A stretch of 64,000 bases of DNA. Origin: Pseudoalteromonas aliena SW19 (GTDB lineage: Bacteria; Pseudomonadota; Gammaproteobacteria; Enterobacterales; Alteromonadaceae). The stretch is taken from the NCBI RefSeq assembly GCF_014905615.1, contig NZ_AQGU01000025.1:744001-808000 (forward strand), read 5' to 3'. The notes beneath the pieces were generated by a model, which saw nothing but the letters and a program-made list of their open reading frames with translations, had not been told where the DNA came from and did no database searches. The translations under genes and the position numbers were made by a program. Positions 53,281 to 61,717 of the stretch are shown piece by piece. How positions within the stretch are numbered: the first letter of the stretch is position 1; the number at the start of each line of letters is the position of its first letter.

Positions 53281-55968
53281 TTAAAGCTTAATGTTTACAC
53301 CAGCAAATAAACGACGGCCAAGTACATCATATGTATATGGGTCAGTATTTGCAGAGTAATTACCAGTGTAGTAAGGAGGTTGCTTATCAAACATATTGTT
53401 GATACCAGCAGACACAGTAACTACATCGTTAATCATGTAAGAACCACTAATATCATGATACACAACTGATGGTGTAGTCGGTGCAATACATTCGCTTTGA
53501 TCAAGTCGACAAGTAAAGCTATCCATACCAGCAACATAACGTGCTTCGTATGTTGCATCCCACGTGTCACCACTGACAGTTACGTGAAGGTTAGACTTAA
53601 GATCAGCATAGCCACCTTTACCGTTTGTAATATAACCTTGATAGTCAATTACCGCACCAGTATCAACAACATATTCATCTAAATAGGTTGTATCAAGGCC
53701 TGTTTTCCATGCTAAACCTAACGCATCAAATGAATACTTTAAGTTTAAATCTATGCCTGATGTTTTTTCTGAGCCTATGTTACGCAACTGGTTGTTGAAT
53801 ACGATACGGCCATCAGTACGTATCAACGCACCAGTGTTTTCACACAATGTAGTCCCAGTACCATTAGGGTTAATACACTGATCGACAACAAATTGACTTG
53901 TGTAAGTACTGATAGCATTTTCAATTTCAATATCGTAGTAATCTAACGTCATTGAAAAACCGTCAAGCCATTGTGGCTCATAAACAACACCAAATGTTAA
54001 CGTATCTGCTTCTTCAGGTGTTAAAGCAGCATTGCCACCCACAGTTACTTCAGCTTGATCGTCTGCACCTGGGAAAGTTACGCCATCATAAGAAATAGCT
54101 TTGCCTGAGTATAACTCATCAACTGTTGGAGCACGGAAAGCTGTTGAGCGCACTGCACGCATCATTAACTCATCGGTAGCGCGCCAAGTTAAGCCCAATT
54201 TCCACGTATTATCTGAACCAAATGTACTGTAATCAAAGGCACGGATTGCAGCGCTTAACTCAACACTGTCAGCGAATGGTGCATTTGCTAGCAATGGTAT
54301 TGCAAACTCAACGTACGCTTCATCTACATTAAAACCACCACTTGTTGGATCTACGCGAGGGTCGTTCCCTAATCCTTGAGCAGCAATTGAATCAGGATCT
54401 TGCCATGCTTTTTCTTGGCGATGCTCAATACCGGCAGCAAATGCAGCATAACCTGCTGGTAGTTCAAACATTTCACCAGAAAGAGAACCTGAAACGATAA
54501 ACAACTGGCTTCCACCAGACTCTTGCTCTTTATAAATGTATTCGCTTACGTTTGATTGAACCCAGTCAGCTTCATCTAAAGGGTTAAAGTTACCTGCCTC
54601 AACATCCGCTTTTAAAGCTGAAACGTTATGCAGGTTACTTGTTTTACTTACAGAGTCATTTCGACCAAAGTTAGCAGAAAGATCCCACGAGTAATCGTTA
54701 ATAACACCTTCTGCACCTACAACGATACGCACTGTATCCACTGTTTGAGTGTAGTTACGTGTACCACTTTCGCTCATACGACGACGGTAGCTGATTGGAT
54801 CGCCAGCTGCATAATTTGTTGCAGTTGTTACGTAATCACCATTTGCATCTTTTACAAATGCATTATTAGCAACTTGACGTTTATCAAAAGTTTGACCTAA
54901 AAGGCTGTTGCCCATAGTGCTTGGATCATAAGCAAACTTAAAATTAATTGGTTGTGGTGCTAACTGTTGCTCTGACCAGCGTTTTGTATAGGTAAACTCA
55001 CTAAAAAAACTTGTGTCGTCAGATAACTCATAAGTACCAAGTCCTGTAATATTTAATCGGTTCATCGGCGTATACAAGTAACTACTGCGAGCATAGTTGT
55101 ATGAATCATTTTCAGCTGAATAACGGTGTAACCCGCCTAAACCGCTCAAACCACTATCGTCAGCTATACCGGTTTGTTCAATTTCACCTTTTTTATTTAA
55201 AATACCAGCAGTTAAACTGTTTTGAATATGGCCGCCTTCACTGAATGAAGAACCTCCACAATAAAAACCGTTACTCCCCTCTTCAATTGGGCAATCTGAA
55301 AAACCTCTGTTAGCTTGGCTTGCTTCGCCACGATTTGTGTACTGCGCACCAAAAACAATATTACCTTTATCGAATGAAGTACCTACTGTGAAGTCAATAG
55401 AGTTCTCAGTCGCATCATGCTTTGATGTCATTGCAGAATTGACGTTTAAATCAAGGCCTTCAAAATCATTTTTTAGAATAATATTTACAACACCAGCAAC
55501 GGCATCTGTACCGTATACAGCTGAAGCGCCATCTTTAAGTACTTCAATTTGCTTGATCATAGAAACTGGAATTGTATTTAAATCAACAGTAGACGCTGCA
55601 CCAGTTCCTGAGTTGATCATACGACGTCCATTCACAAGTACTAATGTACGCTGTGAACCTAAACCACGTAAATTGATAGATGCGTTACCACCAGAGCCGT
55701 TATTTACGCCGGGGTTGGTCATTGCGCCACCAGTAGCGGTCATTTGTTGAAGTACGCTATCAACAGATGTTGCACCAGATGCTCTTATTTCATCTGCGCC
55801 AATGAGTGTTACTGGGCTAGCAGTTTCCATATCTGAACGCTTAATACGAGAACCCGTAACTTGAATTTTTTCGATTGATTTTACAGCTTCATCAGCAGCT
55901 AAAACTTGCACACTTGAGAACATTGGAATTGCTGCAATTACAGCTAAGCCAAGAGTTGATTTTTTCAT
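53281..55968 (-). CDS. TonB-dependent outer-membrane receptor
   Basis: The 895-residue receptor has a signal peptide (residues 1-24, ending VQVLA). A TonB box region (KIQVTGSRIKRSD) and plug follow (SVDSVLQQM, INLRGLGSQRTLVLVNGRR, VLKDGASAVYGTDAVAGVVNI), then a 22-strand barrel with paired cysteines in long loops. No STN domain is present, so it is not a signalling transducer. No neighbouring enzyme or regulator hints at the ligand. A perfect palindrome lies 25 bases upstream of the start. Confidence 0.92.
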   Translation of the reverse strand: MKKSTLGLAVIAAIPMFSSVQVLAADEAVKSIEKIQVTGSRIKRSDMETASPVTLIGADEIRASGATSVDSVLQQMTATGGAMTNPGVNNGSGGNASINLRGLGSQRTLVLVNGRRMINSGTGAASTVDLNTIPVSMIKQIEVLKDGASAVYGTDAVAGVVNIILKNDFEGLDLNVNSAMTSKHDATENSIDFTVGTSFDKGNIVFGAQYTNRGEASQANRGFSDCPIEEGSNGFYCGGSSFSEGGHIQNSLTAGILNKKGEIEQTGIADDSGLSGLGGLHRYSAENDSYNYARSSYLYTPMNRLNITGLGTYELSDDTSFFSEFTYTKRWSEQQLAPQPINFKFAYDPSTMGNSLLGQTFDKRQVANNAFVKDANGDYVTTATNYAAGDPISYRRRMSESGTRNYTQTVDTVRIVVGAEGVINDYSWDLSANFGRNDSVSKTSNLHNVSALKADVEAGNFNPLDEADWVQSNVSEYIYKEQESGGSQLFIVSGSLSGEMFELPAGYAAFAAGIEHRQEKAWQDPDSIAAQGLGNDPRVDPTSGGFNVDEAYVEFAIPLLANAPFADSVELSAAIRAFDYSTFGSDNTWKLGLTWRATDELMMRAVRSTAFRAPTVDELYSGKAISYDGVTFPGADDQAEVTVGGNAALTPEEADTLTFGVVYEPQWLDGFSMTLDYYDIEIENAISTYTSQFVVDQCINPNGTGTTLCENTGALIRTDGRIVFNNQLRNIGSEKTSGIDLNLKYSFDALGLAWKTGLDTTYLDEYVVDTGAVIDYQGYITNGKGGYADLKSNLHVTVSGDTWDATYEARYVAGMDSFTCRLDQSECIAPTTPSVVYHDISGSYMINDVVTVSAGINNMFDKQPPYYTGNYSANTDPYTYDVLGRRLFAGVNIKL

Positions 55969-56399
55969 GAAAGAACCCTACTTGTTGGAAATTTACCAAT
56001 ATTGGTAACACTCACTTTTATAAGATTGGTGAGCTGGGCAGGCAACTTAGGCCCAGTTAACTGAACGAAAACTTAATAGCAGGTTGATTTTTGACAGTGG
56101 ATAATAGGAATGAAACATTCAAGGTACAAAGGTTATAACTTGTTTCATTGTAAACTAAAAAATACAGATAAAAATCAATAAATTAAACAAACTTTGATAC
56201 AATTAAAAAACAGGTGAAACCAATGTGATGTAGTTTGTAATTATATGTAATCATACAAGAAATAAGCTTAGCAAATGCAAATTAACAAGTTAATCACAGC
56301 ACATTATTAAAAGCGCAAAACTAAATGTTAATTACTAACTATATTTATGCGGTTATTGTCAGCAATTTTAACGGTTTAACTCACTTTACATATTTACTT
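55969..56399. other. Upstream region of the TonB receptor
   Basis: AT-rich DNA with no gene. It holds a perfect palindrome at 55993-56008, listed separately, and presumably the receptor promoter. No other repeat or RNA was recognised. Confidence 0.5.
55993..56008. promoter_or_regulatory. Palindromic operator candidate upstream of the TonB receptor
   Basis: TTACCAATATTGGTAA is a perfect 16-base palindrome 25 bases upstream of the receptor start codon. It is a likely repressor site; the ATTGGT half-sites recall those of GntR/FadR-type regulators, but no regulator gene is adjacent. Confidence 0.5.
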
Positions 56400-56662
56400 G
56401 GGCCTGTTGACCTTTCAGAATTAAAATTTGTTTAATCTAGGGGCGATTTAATCGCGGCGCGAGATTTGTAACCTAGTGGGCTAAGTAAAAACCGAGCAAC
56501 AAAGAGTAAATTGCCCCTGGGCAGAACCCAAGGACAGCGCATGTTTGGCATTTATGCTGCGTTATCGCCAATTTATGGGGAATAACCACACATCATAGGC
56601 TCTGCCTTGCCTAAATACCAAGCAGCCTGATGTAAATTCAACCTCGAAAGATAAGCAGGCCC
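56400..56662. mobile_element. 263-bp MITE (family A, copy 3, inverted orientation)
   Basis: The internal sequence is the reverse of copies 1 and 2 and lacks the 48-base extra stretch. The ends are degraded: GGGCCTGTTGACCTTT on the left, and on the right a complement starting GGGCCTGCTTATCTTT. TA lies on the right side and TT on the left, so the target duplication has decayed. Confidence 0.75.
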
Positions 56663-56956
56663 TAGAGAAGCCTCTGATGTGTTTACTGAATAACTCGAAT
56701 ACCCAACAGCAAAGCGCACTTCATAAAAAGACTGGAAAGTGTATAGTGATCGAACGCAATAATCGCTCGTATCAATTTAGGGTATAGAGTGGTGTTATAC
56801 CAAACTGCATAAATCTTTGATCAATTTAACGAATTAAATTGCACTATAACGTCGTTAAAAATTTTTTATTTAGAACAACTAGATACAAAAATTTTTGCCT
56901 AGTTCTAGCGTAATTTTTTTAACGTTAAATAGACCCCATATATAAGCAGATTGGTA
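56663..56956. other. Intergenic DNA between MITE copy 3 and a lipoprotein gene
   Basis: The first 130 bases show no gene or repeat. The rest is the family-C element at 56797-56957. Confidence 0.5.
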
Positions 56957-56957
56957 T
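56797..56957. repeat. 161-bp inverted-repeat element (family C, copy 2)
   Basis: The ends ATACCAAACTGC and, complemented, ATACCAATCTGC match at 11 of 12 bases. The AT-rich interior has further internal symmetry (AAAATTTTT tracts). The right end reaches the stop codon of the lipoprotein gene at 56957. It is related to the shorter element at 50347-50453. Confidence 0.6.
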
Positions 56958-57382
56958 TAGTAATTTACATAAAAAGGGTAATGGAGTGTTTTTTCAACTG
57001 AGGTGGTTTTATTTACTAAGGTAAGTTCTAAGTTCCAAAGCATGTTTTTTTCAGCGCATATACCCACCATAGTTTCGCTTTGCCAACTATCGCCGTATTG
57101 CTTAAATTGTTGGGGTATATAGCCCATATACATAGTAATACCTTTTAGTTTGGCATTTGTAATGTGTAGCCCGCTAGGCAGTTTGCTAAAAATTGTAAAG
57201 GGGGTTTCGGGCGAAGGAGAGGAGTCACTTAGCCATATTTTAACACCACTTGGGAAAGTACAGGGTAAATTAGCATCGCATGCCTCTGTATTTTCGAGCA
57301 AAACCTCATTGTTTTCAGAAAAATCGCATGCTGTTAATAACAAAGTCAGTACTAAAAATACGGGTAATCTGTATCCAAGCAT
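56957..57382 (-). CDS. Hypothetical lipoprotein next to the cbb3 oxidase operon
   Basis: The 141-residue protein has a lipoprotein signal with lipobox LTAC (cysteine at residue 19). A short domain follows with cysteines (CDANLPC, GICAEK) and strands such as GVKIWLSDSSPSPETPF. I do not recognise the family. It is divergent from ccoN, with 342 bases between. Its stop codon overlaps the end of a family-C repeat. A link to respiration or copper handling is possible only from position. Confidence 0.7.
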   Translation of the reverse strand: MLGYRLPVFLVLTLLLTACDFSENNEVLLENTEACDANLPCTFPSGVKIWLSDSSPSPETPFTIFSKLPSGLHITNAKLKGITMYMGYIPQQFKQYGDSWQSETMVGICAEKNMLWNLELTLVNKTTSVEKTLHYPFYVNY

Positions 57383-57724
57383 AATAATCTCGCTGTAAAT
57401 AAAAGCGAATCTTAATAATCGGGTCTATAAATAACAAGTAGTAATGTTACGCTTAGTCGAAATATGGCACAAACTGTATCAAAAAATAAACAACAAACTC
57501 ACAAAGTTTGATTGATGTCATAATATTACGTAATTGAACTATCTTTTTTAGGTCAAAAAATTTATCATTTCACCCGCAAAAATTAAGGGTTTCTCGAGTT
57601 TGTTTTCTGAAGCATTCATGCTTTGAACGTTTTAGGTAACATGCTTGTGAAGTAATAGTAGGCCCCACTTTTTATCGGTGGGTAATTCATTTCTAAACGC
57701 ATTTATTGCAGCGGAAGCCAGAAA
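57383..57724. other. Promoter region of the ccoNOQP operon
   Basis: AT-rich, no gene. TTGATTGATGTCAT at 57508-57521 resembles an FNR/Anr box (TTGAT-N4-ATCAA) with mismatches in the second half-site. Oxygen-responsive control of cbb3 oxidase by FNR is usual. A GAAGCC tract precedes the ccoN ATG. Confidence 0.5.
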
Positions 57725-59158
57725 ATGAGCCAAACAGTAGCATCACAAACTGAGTATAACTATAAAGTTGTACGCCAATTCGCTATTATGACAGTGATTT
57801 GGGGCATCGTTGGCATGAGTATTGGGGTTCTGATTGCTGCCCAATTAGCTTGGCCAGCACTTAACTTTGATACACCATGGTTAACTTACTCTCGACTACG
57901 TCCGTTACACACGAACGCAGTAATTTTCGCATTTGGTACCAGTGCACTTTTTGCGACATCTTATTATGTCGTTCAACGTACTTGTCAAACGCGTCTTTTC
58001 TCAGACAAACTCGCCGCCATTTCATTTTGGGGCTGGCAGCTCGTTATTGTATTAGCTGTAATAACGCTACCACTAGGTATTACTAGCTCTAAAGAATATG
58101 CAGAACTTGAATGGCCAATCGATATTTTAATCGCTGTGGTTTGGATTATTTATGCGATTGTATTCTTTGGTACTTTAATCAAGCGTAAAGTGTCGCATAT
58201 CTATGTTGCTAACTGGTTCTACGCTGGCTTTATTATCACTGTTGCTGTGCTTCACATTGTAAACAGCATGGCAGTGCCAGTATCGTTAACTAAATCGTAC
58301 TCAATCTATGCAGGTGCGGTAGATGCGATGGTTCAGTGGTGGTACGGACATAATGCGGTAGGTTTCCTACTAACGGCTGGTTTCTTGGGTATGATGTATT
58401 ACTTTGTACCAAAGCAAGCAGGTCGTCCAGTTTACTCATACCGTTTATCGGTTGTTCACTTTTGGGCGTTAATTTCATTATACATCTGGGCAGGTCCTCA
58501 TCACCTTCACTACACTGCACTTCCTGATTGGACGCAAAGTTTAGGTATGGTTATGTCTATTATCTTATTCGTACCGTCTTGGGGTGGTATGATCAACGGT
58601 ATTATGACACTGTCTGGTGCGTGGCATAAACTACGTACTGACCCTGTATTACGTTTCTTAGTTGTTTCATTATCTTTCTACGGTATGTCTACGTTTGAAG
58701 GTCCAATGATGGCAATTAAATCTGTAAATGCATTATCTCACTACACAGATTGGACAATCGGCCACGTACACTCAGGTGCACTAGGTTGGGTTGCGATGAT
58801 TTCAATTGGTGCTATTTACCATCTGATCCCTGCGTTATTCGCACAAGGTCGTATGTATAGCGTTAAATTGGTTAATACTCATTTTTGGTTACACACTGTC
58901 GGTGTTGTTTTATACATTGTTGCAATGTGGATCTCTGGTGTAATGCAAGGTCTAATGTGGCGTGCAGTAAATGCTGACGGTACATTAATGTACAGCTTTG
59001 TGCAGTCTTTAGAAGCGTCGCATCCTTTCTATATCATGCGTTTTGTAGGCGGTGTATTCATCGTAGCAGGCATGTTAGTTATGGCTTATAACGTTTTCCG
59101 TACAATTTCAGCTGAGAAAGAATCACTGAAATTAGACGCGCAAGCACAATTAGCATAA
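57725..59158 (+). CDS. ccoN: cbb3-type cytochrome c oxidase subunit I
   Basis: CcoN is the catalytic membrane subunit of the high-affinity cbb3 oxidase and carries hemes b and b3 and CuB. The 477-residue protein has about 12 membrane helices. Heme/copper histidines are visible in [13 protein letters not shown] (about residue 60), [15 protein letters not shown] (about 207), [13 protein letters not shown] (about 257) and [11 protein letters not shown] (about 345). It is the first gene of ccoNOQP. Confidence 0.97.
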   Translation: MSQTVASQTEYNYKVVRQFAIMTVIWGIVGMSIGVLIAAQLAWPALNFDTPWLTYSRLRPLHTNAVIFAFGTSALFATSYYVVQRTCQTRLFSDKLAAISFWGWQLVIVLAVITLPLGITSSKEYAELEWPIDILIAVVWIIYAIVFFGTLIKRKVSHIYVANWFYAGFIITVAVLHIVNSMAVPVSLTKSYSIYAGAVDAMVQWWYGHNAVGFLLTAGFLGMMYYFVPKQAGRPVYSYRLSVVHFWALISLYIWAGPHHLHYTALPDWTQSLGMVMSIILFVPSWGGMINGIMTLSGAWHKLRTDPVLRFLVVSLSFYGMSTFEGPMMAIKSVNALSHYTDWTIGHVHSGALGWVAMISIGAIYHLIPALFAQGRMYSVKLVNTHFWLHTVGVVLYIVAMWISGVMQGLMWRAVNADGTLMYSFVQSLEASHPFYIMRFVGGVFIVAGMLVMAYNVFRTISAEKESLKLDAQAQLA

Positions 59159-59167
59159 CGGAGTGAG

Positions 59168-59845
59168 ATGATGAGCAATAAAAATTCACAAAACAAACAT
59201 GAAATAGTAGAAAAGAACGTTGGCCTTATGGCTATTCTGACTGTTTTTGCTATCAGTTTTGGTGCATTAGTTGAAATTACTCCGCTAATGTTCCAAGACG
59301 ATACGACTAAGCCAGTAGAAGGCCTACGCCCTCTTAATGCTTTAGAAATGGAAGGCCGTGATCTTTATGTGCGTGAGGGTTGTTCTAACTGTCATTCACA
59401 AATGATTCGCCCTTTTCGTGATGAAGTTGAACGTTACGGGCACTACTCTGTAGCCGGTGAATCAGTATGGGACCATCCATTTTTATGGGGTTCTAAACGA
59501 ACTGGTCCTGATTTAGCACGCGTTGGTAAACGTTACTCGGACGATTGGCATTATGCTCATTTAGTGGACCCACGGGCTGTGGTTCCTGAGTCAAACATGC
59601 CAGGCTTTCCTTGGTTAGCAGAGAATACGGTTGATACCAGCCTGACTCTGAAAAAACTACAAATTTTCCGTGATACTTTTGCTATCAACCCAGAAAACCC
59701 TAAACATCCGGGCCTGGGCTATGGCAGCGATGAAGAGCTTCAAGCTGATGTTGAAAAGGTTAACGCTATGAATAACGGCGAAGGCGCAACTGAAATGCAA
59801 GCCCTAATCGCGTATTTACAGCAACTTGGCACCCACTTGAAGTAA
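59168..59845 (+). CDS. ccoO: cbb3-type oxidase mono-heme subunit II
   Basis: CcoO is the membrane-anchored mono-heme cytochrome c subunit passing electrons to CcoN. The 225-residue protein (M or MM start) has one N-terminal helix (about 16-38), the heme site [13 protein letters not shown] (about residue 75) and an axial methionine in [10 protein letters not shown] (about residue 143). It lies 9 bases after ccoN and 6 bases before ccoQ. Confidence 0.96.
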   Translation: MMSNKNSQNKHEIVEKNVGLMAILTVFAISFGALVEITPLMFQDDTTKPVEGLRPLNALEMEGRDLYVREGCSNCHSQMIRPFRDEVERYGHYSVAGESVWDHPFLWGSKRTGPDLARVGKRYSDDWHYAHLVDPRAVVPESNMPGFPWLAENTVDTSLTLKKLQIFRDTFAINPENPKHPGLGYGSDEELQADVEKVNAMNNGEGATEMQALIAYLQQLGTHLK

Positions 59846-59851
59846 AAAATT

Positions 59852-60037
59852 ATGGATTACGGAACATACAGAGGCATTTTGACTCTGGTAATTTTAGTAT
59901 TGTTTATTGTGATTGTTGCATGGGCATACAGCAAGCGTAGCAAAACTCGTTTTGATAGCGCTGCTAATGCCATTTTTGAAGATGAAAAAAAACATGACAA
60001 CACACTCTCTAACGAGGAAAAGGAGTCTGAAAAATGA
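59852..60037 (+). CDS. ccoQ: cbb3-type oxidase subunit CcoQ
   Basis: CcoQ is a small single-helix subunit that supports assembly and stability of the cbb3 complex. The 61-residue protein has one membrane helix (about 8-26, ILTLVILVLFIVIVAWAY) followed by a charged cytoplasmic tail. It overlaps ccoP by 4 bases (ATGA). Confidence 0.93.
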   Translation: MDYGTYRGILTLVILVLFIVIVAWAYSKRSKTRFDSAANAIFEDEKKHDNTLSNEEKESEK

Positions 60038-61068
60038 CTAGCTTTTGGAGTATTTGGGTTATTGTATTAACCCTTGCATGCTTATTCATCATCTTTGGCT
60101 TACTAGTTTGGAATTTAAAAAACTATACTGGCGTAAAAGAAGGTGAAAGCTGTGGACATGAATTTGACGGCATTGAAGAGCTAAATAACCCACTACCAAA
60201 ATGGTGGACTTACATGTTCTTCGCTACTTTTATTTGGTCTGTATATTACCTTGCAGCTTACCCTGGTTTAGGTAACTGGGAAGGGTTAGGTAAATGGACT
60301 AGCTCTAATCAAGGTATTACTACTTTAGCGGAATCTAAAGAAGCAATAGCGAAAGCGAAAGAAGAAGGTCGTTTTGTAAAGCTTGATAAAGAATATGAAA
60401 TTGCAGAAGAGCGCTTTGGTCCTATTTTCAATCGACTTGCACAAGTGCCGGTTTTAGATTTAGTTAATTCTAAATTTGAAGGTGATGCGGCTCAACAAGT
60501 TGCACTTGAAAACGGTGACAAACATGAGCAAACAGATGGTCAATTAGCCATCGAAATTGGTCAGCGTTTATTCTCACAAAACTGTGCTCAATGTCATGGT
60601 TCTGATGCGCGTGGTGGAACTGGCTTTCCTAACCTAACTGATAAAGATTGGTTATATGGCGGTACACCAGACAAAATTAGAGAAACACTCTTACTTGGTC
60701 GTATTGCAGCAATGCCAGCTTGGGGCCCAGCCCTTGGCGAGCAAGGTGTTAAAGAAATGACAGCACATGTGCTGAGCCTTTCTGGTCGTACAGTTAACCA
60801 AAAAGATGCAGCAGCAGGCGAAGCAAAATTTGCAATGTGCGCTGCATGTCACGGTGCTGACGGTAAAGGGTCGGTTGCACATAACCTGCCATTTGGCGCG
60901 CCAAACCTGACTGATAACATTTGGTTATATGGTGGCTCTCAACGCGCTGTTGAAGAAACACTCAACCACGGCCGTGCCGGTGTAATGCCAGCATGGAAAG
61001 ACATCTTAGGTGAAGATAAAATTCACTTATTAACTGCCTATGTTTACAGTTTATCGCAAGATAAATAA
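60034..61068 (+). CDS. ccoP: cbb3-type oxidase di-heme subunit III
   Basis: CcoP is the di-heme cytochrome c subunit that accepts electrons from soluble cytochromes. The 344-residue protein has two N-terminal helices (about 5-27 and 56-75) with DGIEELNNPLPKWW between them. It carries two heme sites, NCAQCHGSDARGG (about 186) and MCAACHGADGKGS (about 271), with methionines in AAMPAWG and GVMPAWK. It is the last gene of the ccoNOQP operon. Confidence 0.96.
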   Translation: MTSFWSIWVIVLTLACLFIIFGLLVWNLKNYTGVKEGESCGHEFDGIEELNNPLPKWWTYMFFATFIWSVYYLAAYPGLGNWEGLGKWTSSNQGITTLAESKEAIAKAKEEGRFVKLDKEYEIAEERFGPIFNRLAQVPVLDLVNSKFEGDAAQQVALENGDKHEQTDGQLAIEIGQRLFSQNCAQCHGSDARGGTGFPNLTDKDWLYGGTPDKIRETLLLGRIAAMPAWGPALGEQGVKEMTAHVLSLSGRTVNQKDAAAGEAKFAMCAACHGADGKGSVAHNLPFGAPNLTDNIWLYGGSQRAVEETLNHGRAGVMPAWKDILGEDKIHLLTAYVYSLSQDK

Positions 61069-61130
61069 GCACGCGGTTAATAAAATGTTTATAAATTAAT
61101 TTATTTAATTCAATAGATTAATCCAGATCA

Positions 61131-61159
61131 AAAAAGCCTCCTCTGTGAGGCTTTTTTTT
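61131..61159 (+). terminator. Terminator after ccoP
   Basis: The stem AAAAAGCCTC(C)/(T)GAGGCTTTTT with a short loop is followed by a T-run, 62 bases after ccoP. It separates ccoNOQP from fixH-ccoI. Confidence 0.92.
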
Positions 61160-61217
61160 AGTCTTTTACGTATAATTCCTATAAAATAGCCTTTCCTAAA
61201 CTAATTTTAGAGACACT

Positions 61218-61709
61218 ATGCAACCTACTCCGTGGTATAAAAATTTTTGGCCTTGGTTTTTAATCTTTTTCCCATTAGCAGCCATTATTGGCTGTATTAG
61301 CTTATTTATTACTGCAATAGGTAACGGCCCAGACATGGTTGTTGATGACTACTACAAAAAAGGTAAAGCAATAAACTTAGAACTTAGTAAGTTTGAAAAA
61401 GCAAAAGCGCTTTACCTACATGGCGAATTAAATGTGACTAACGAGCGCGTAAGTTTCAAATTTACAAAAGGCGACAGCAGTAATGTGCATGCATTAAAAC
61501 TTTCGTTTTATCATCGCACTATAAAAGCACATGACTTTGAAGCCATGCTTACTCCAAATGCAAACCAAGAATTCACGGCATTACTGAATGATTTTACACA
61601 AGGTGCCTACTCAGTATTTATTGAGCCCGTAGACGGTAGCTGGAAACTAAAAGAAAATATTATTTTACCAACTGAACAAACCGTTTTAGTTACTCCTAAC
61701 TATAAGTAG
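61218..61709 (+). CDS. fixH: FixH-family cbb3 oxidase maturation protein
   Basis: The 163-residue protein has one N-terminal helix (about 9-31, WFLIFFPLAAIIGCISLFIT-like) followed by DMVVDDYYKKGKAIN, a strong FixH hallmark, and a periplasmic beta domain. FixH works with the copper ATPase CcoI in cbb3 assembly. It precedes ccoI by 8 bases, the usual fixGHIS-type order; fixG (ccoG) is not seen in this gap. Confidence 0.9.
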   Translation: MQPTPWYKNFWPWFLIFFPLAAIIGCISLFITAIGNGPDMVVDDYYKKGKAINLELSKFEKAKALYLHGELNVTNERVSFKFTKGDSSNVHALKLSFYHRTIKAHDFEAMLTPNANQEFTALLNDFTQGAYSVFIEPVDGSWKLKENIILPTEQTVLVTPNYK

Positions 61710-61717
61710 TCCTAACT

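Noticed and set aside
55337..55750. 137-codon plus-strand frame
   Set aside because: Antisense to the plug domain of the TonB receptor, whose motifs are clear.
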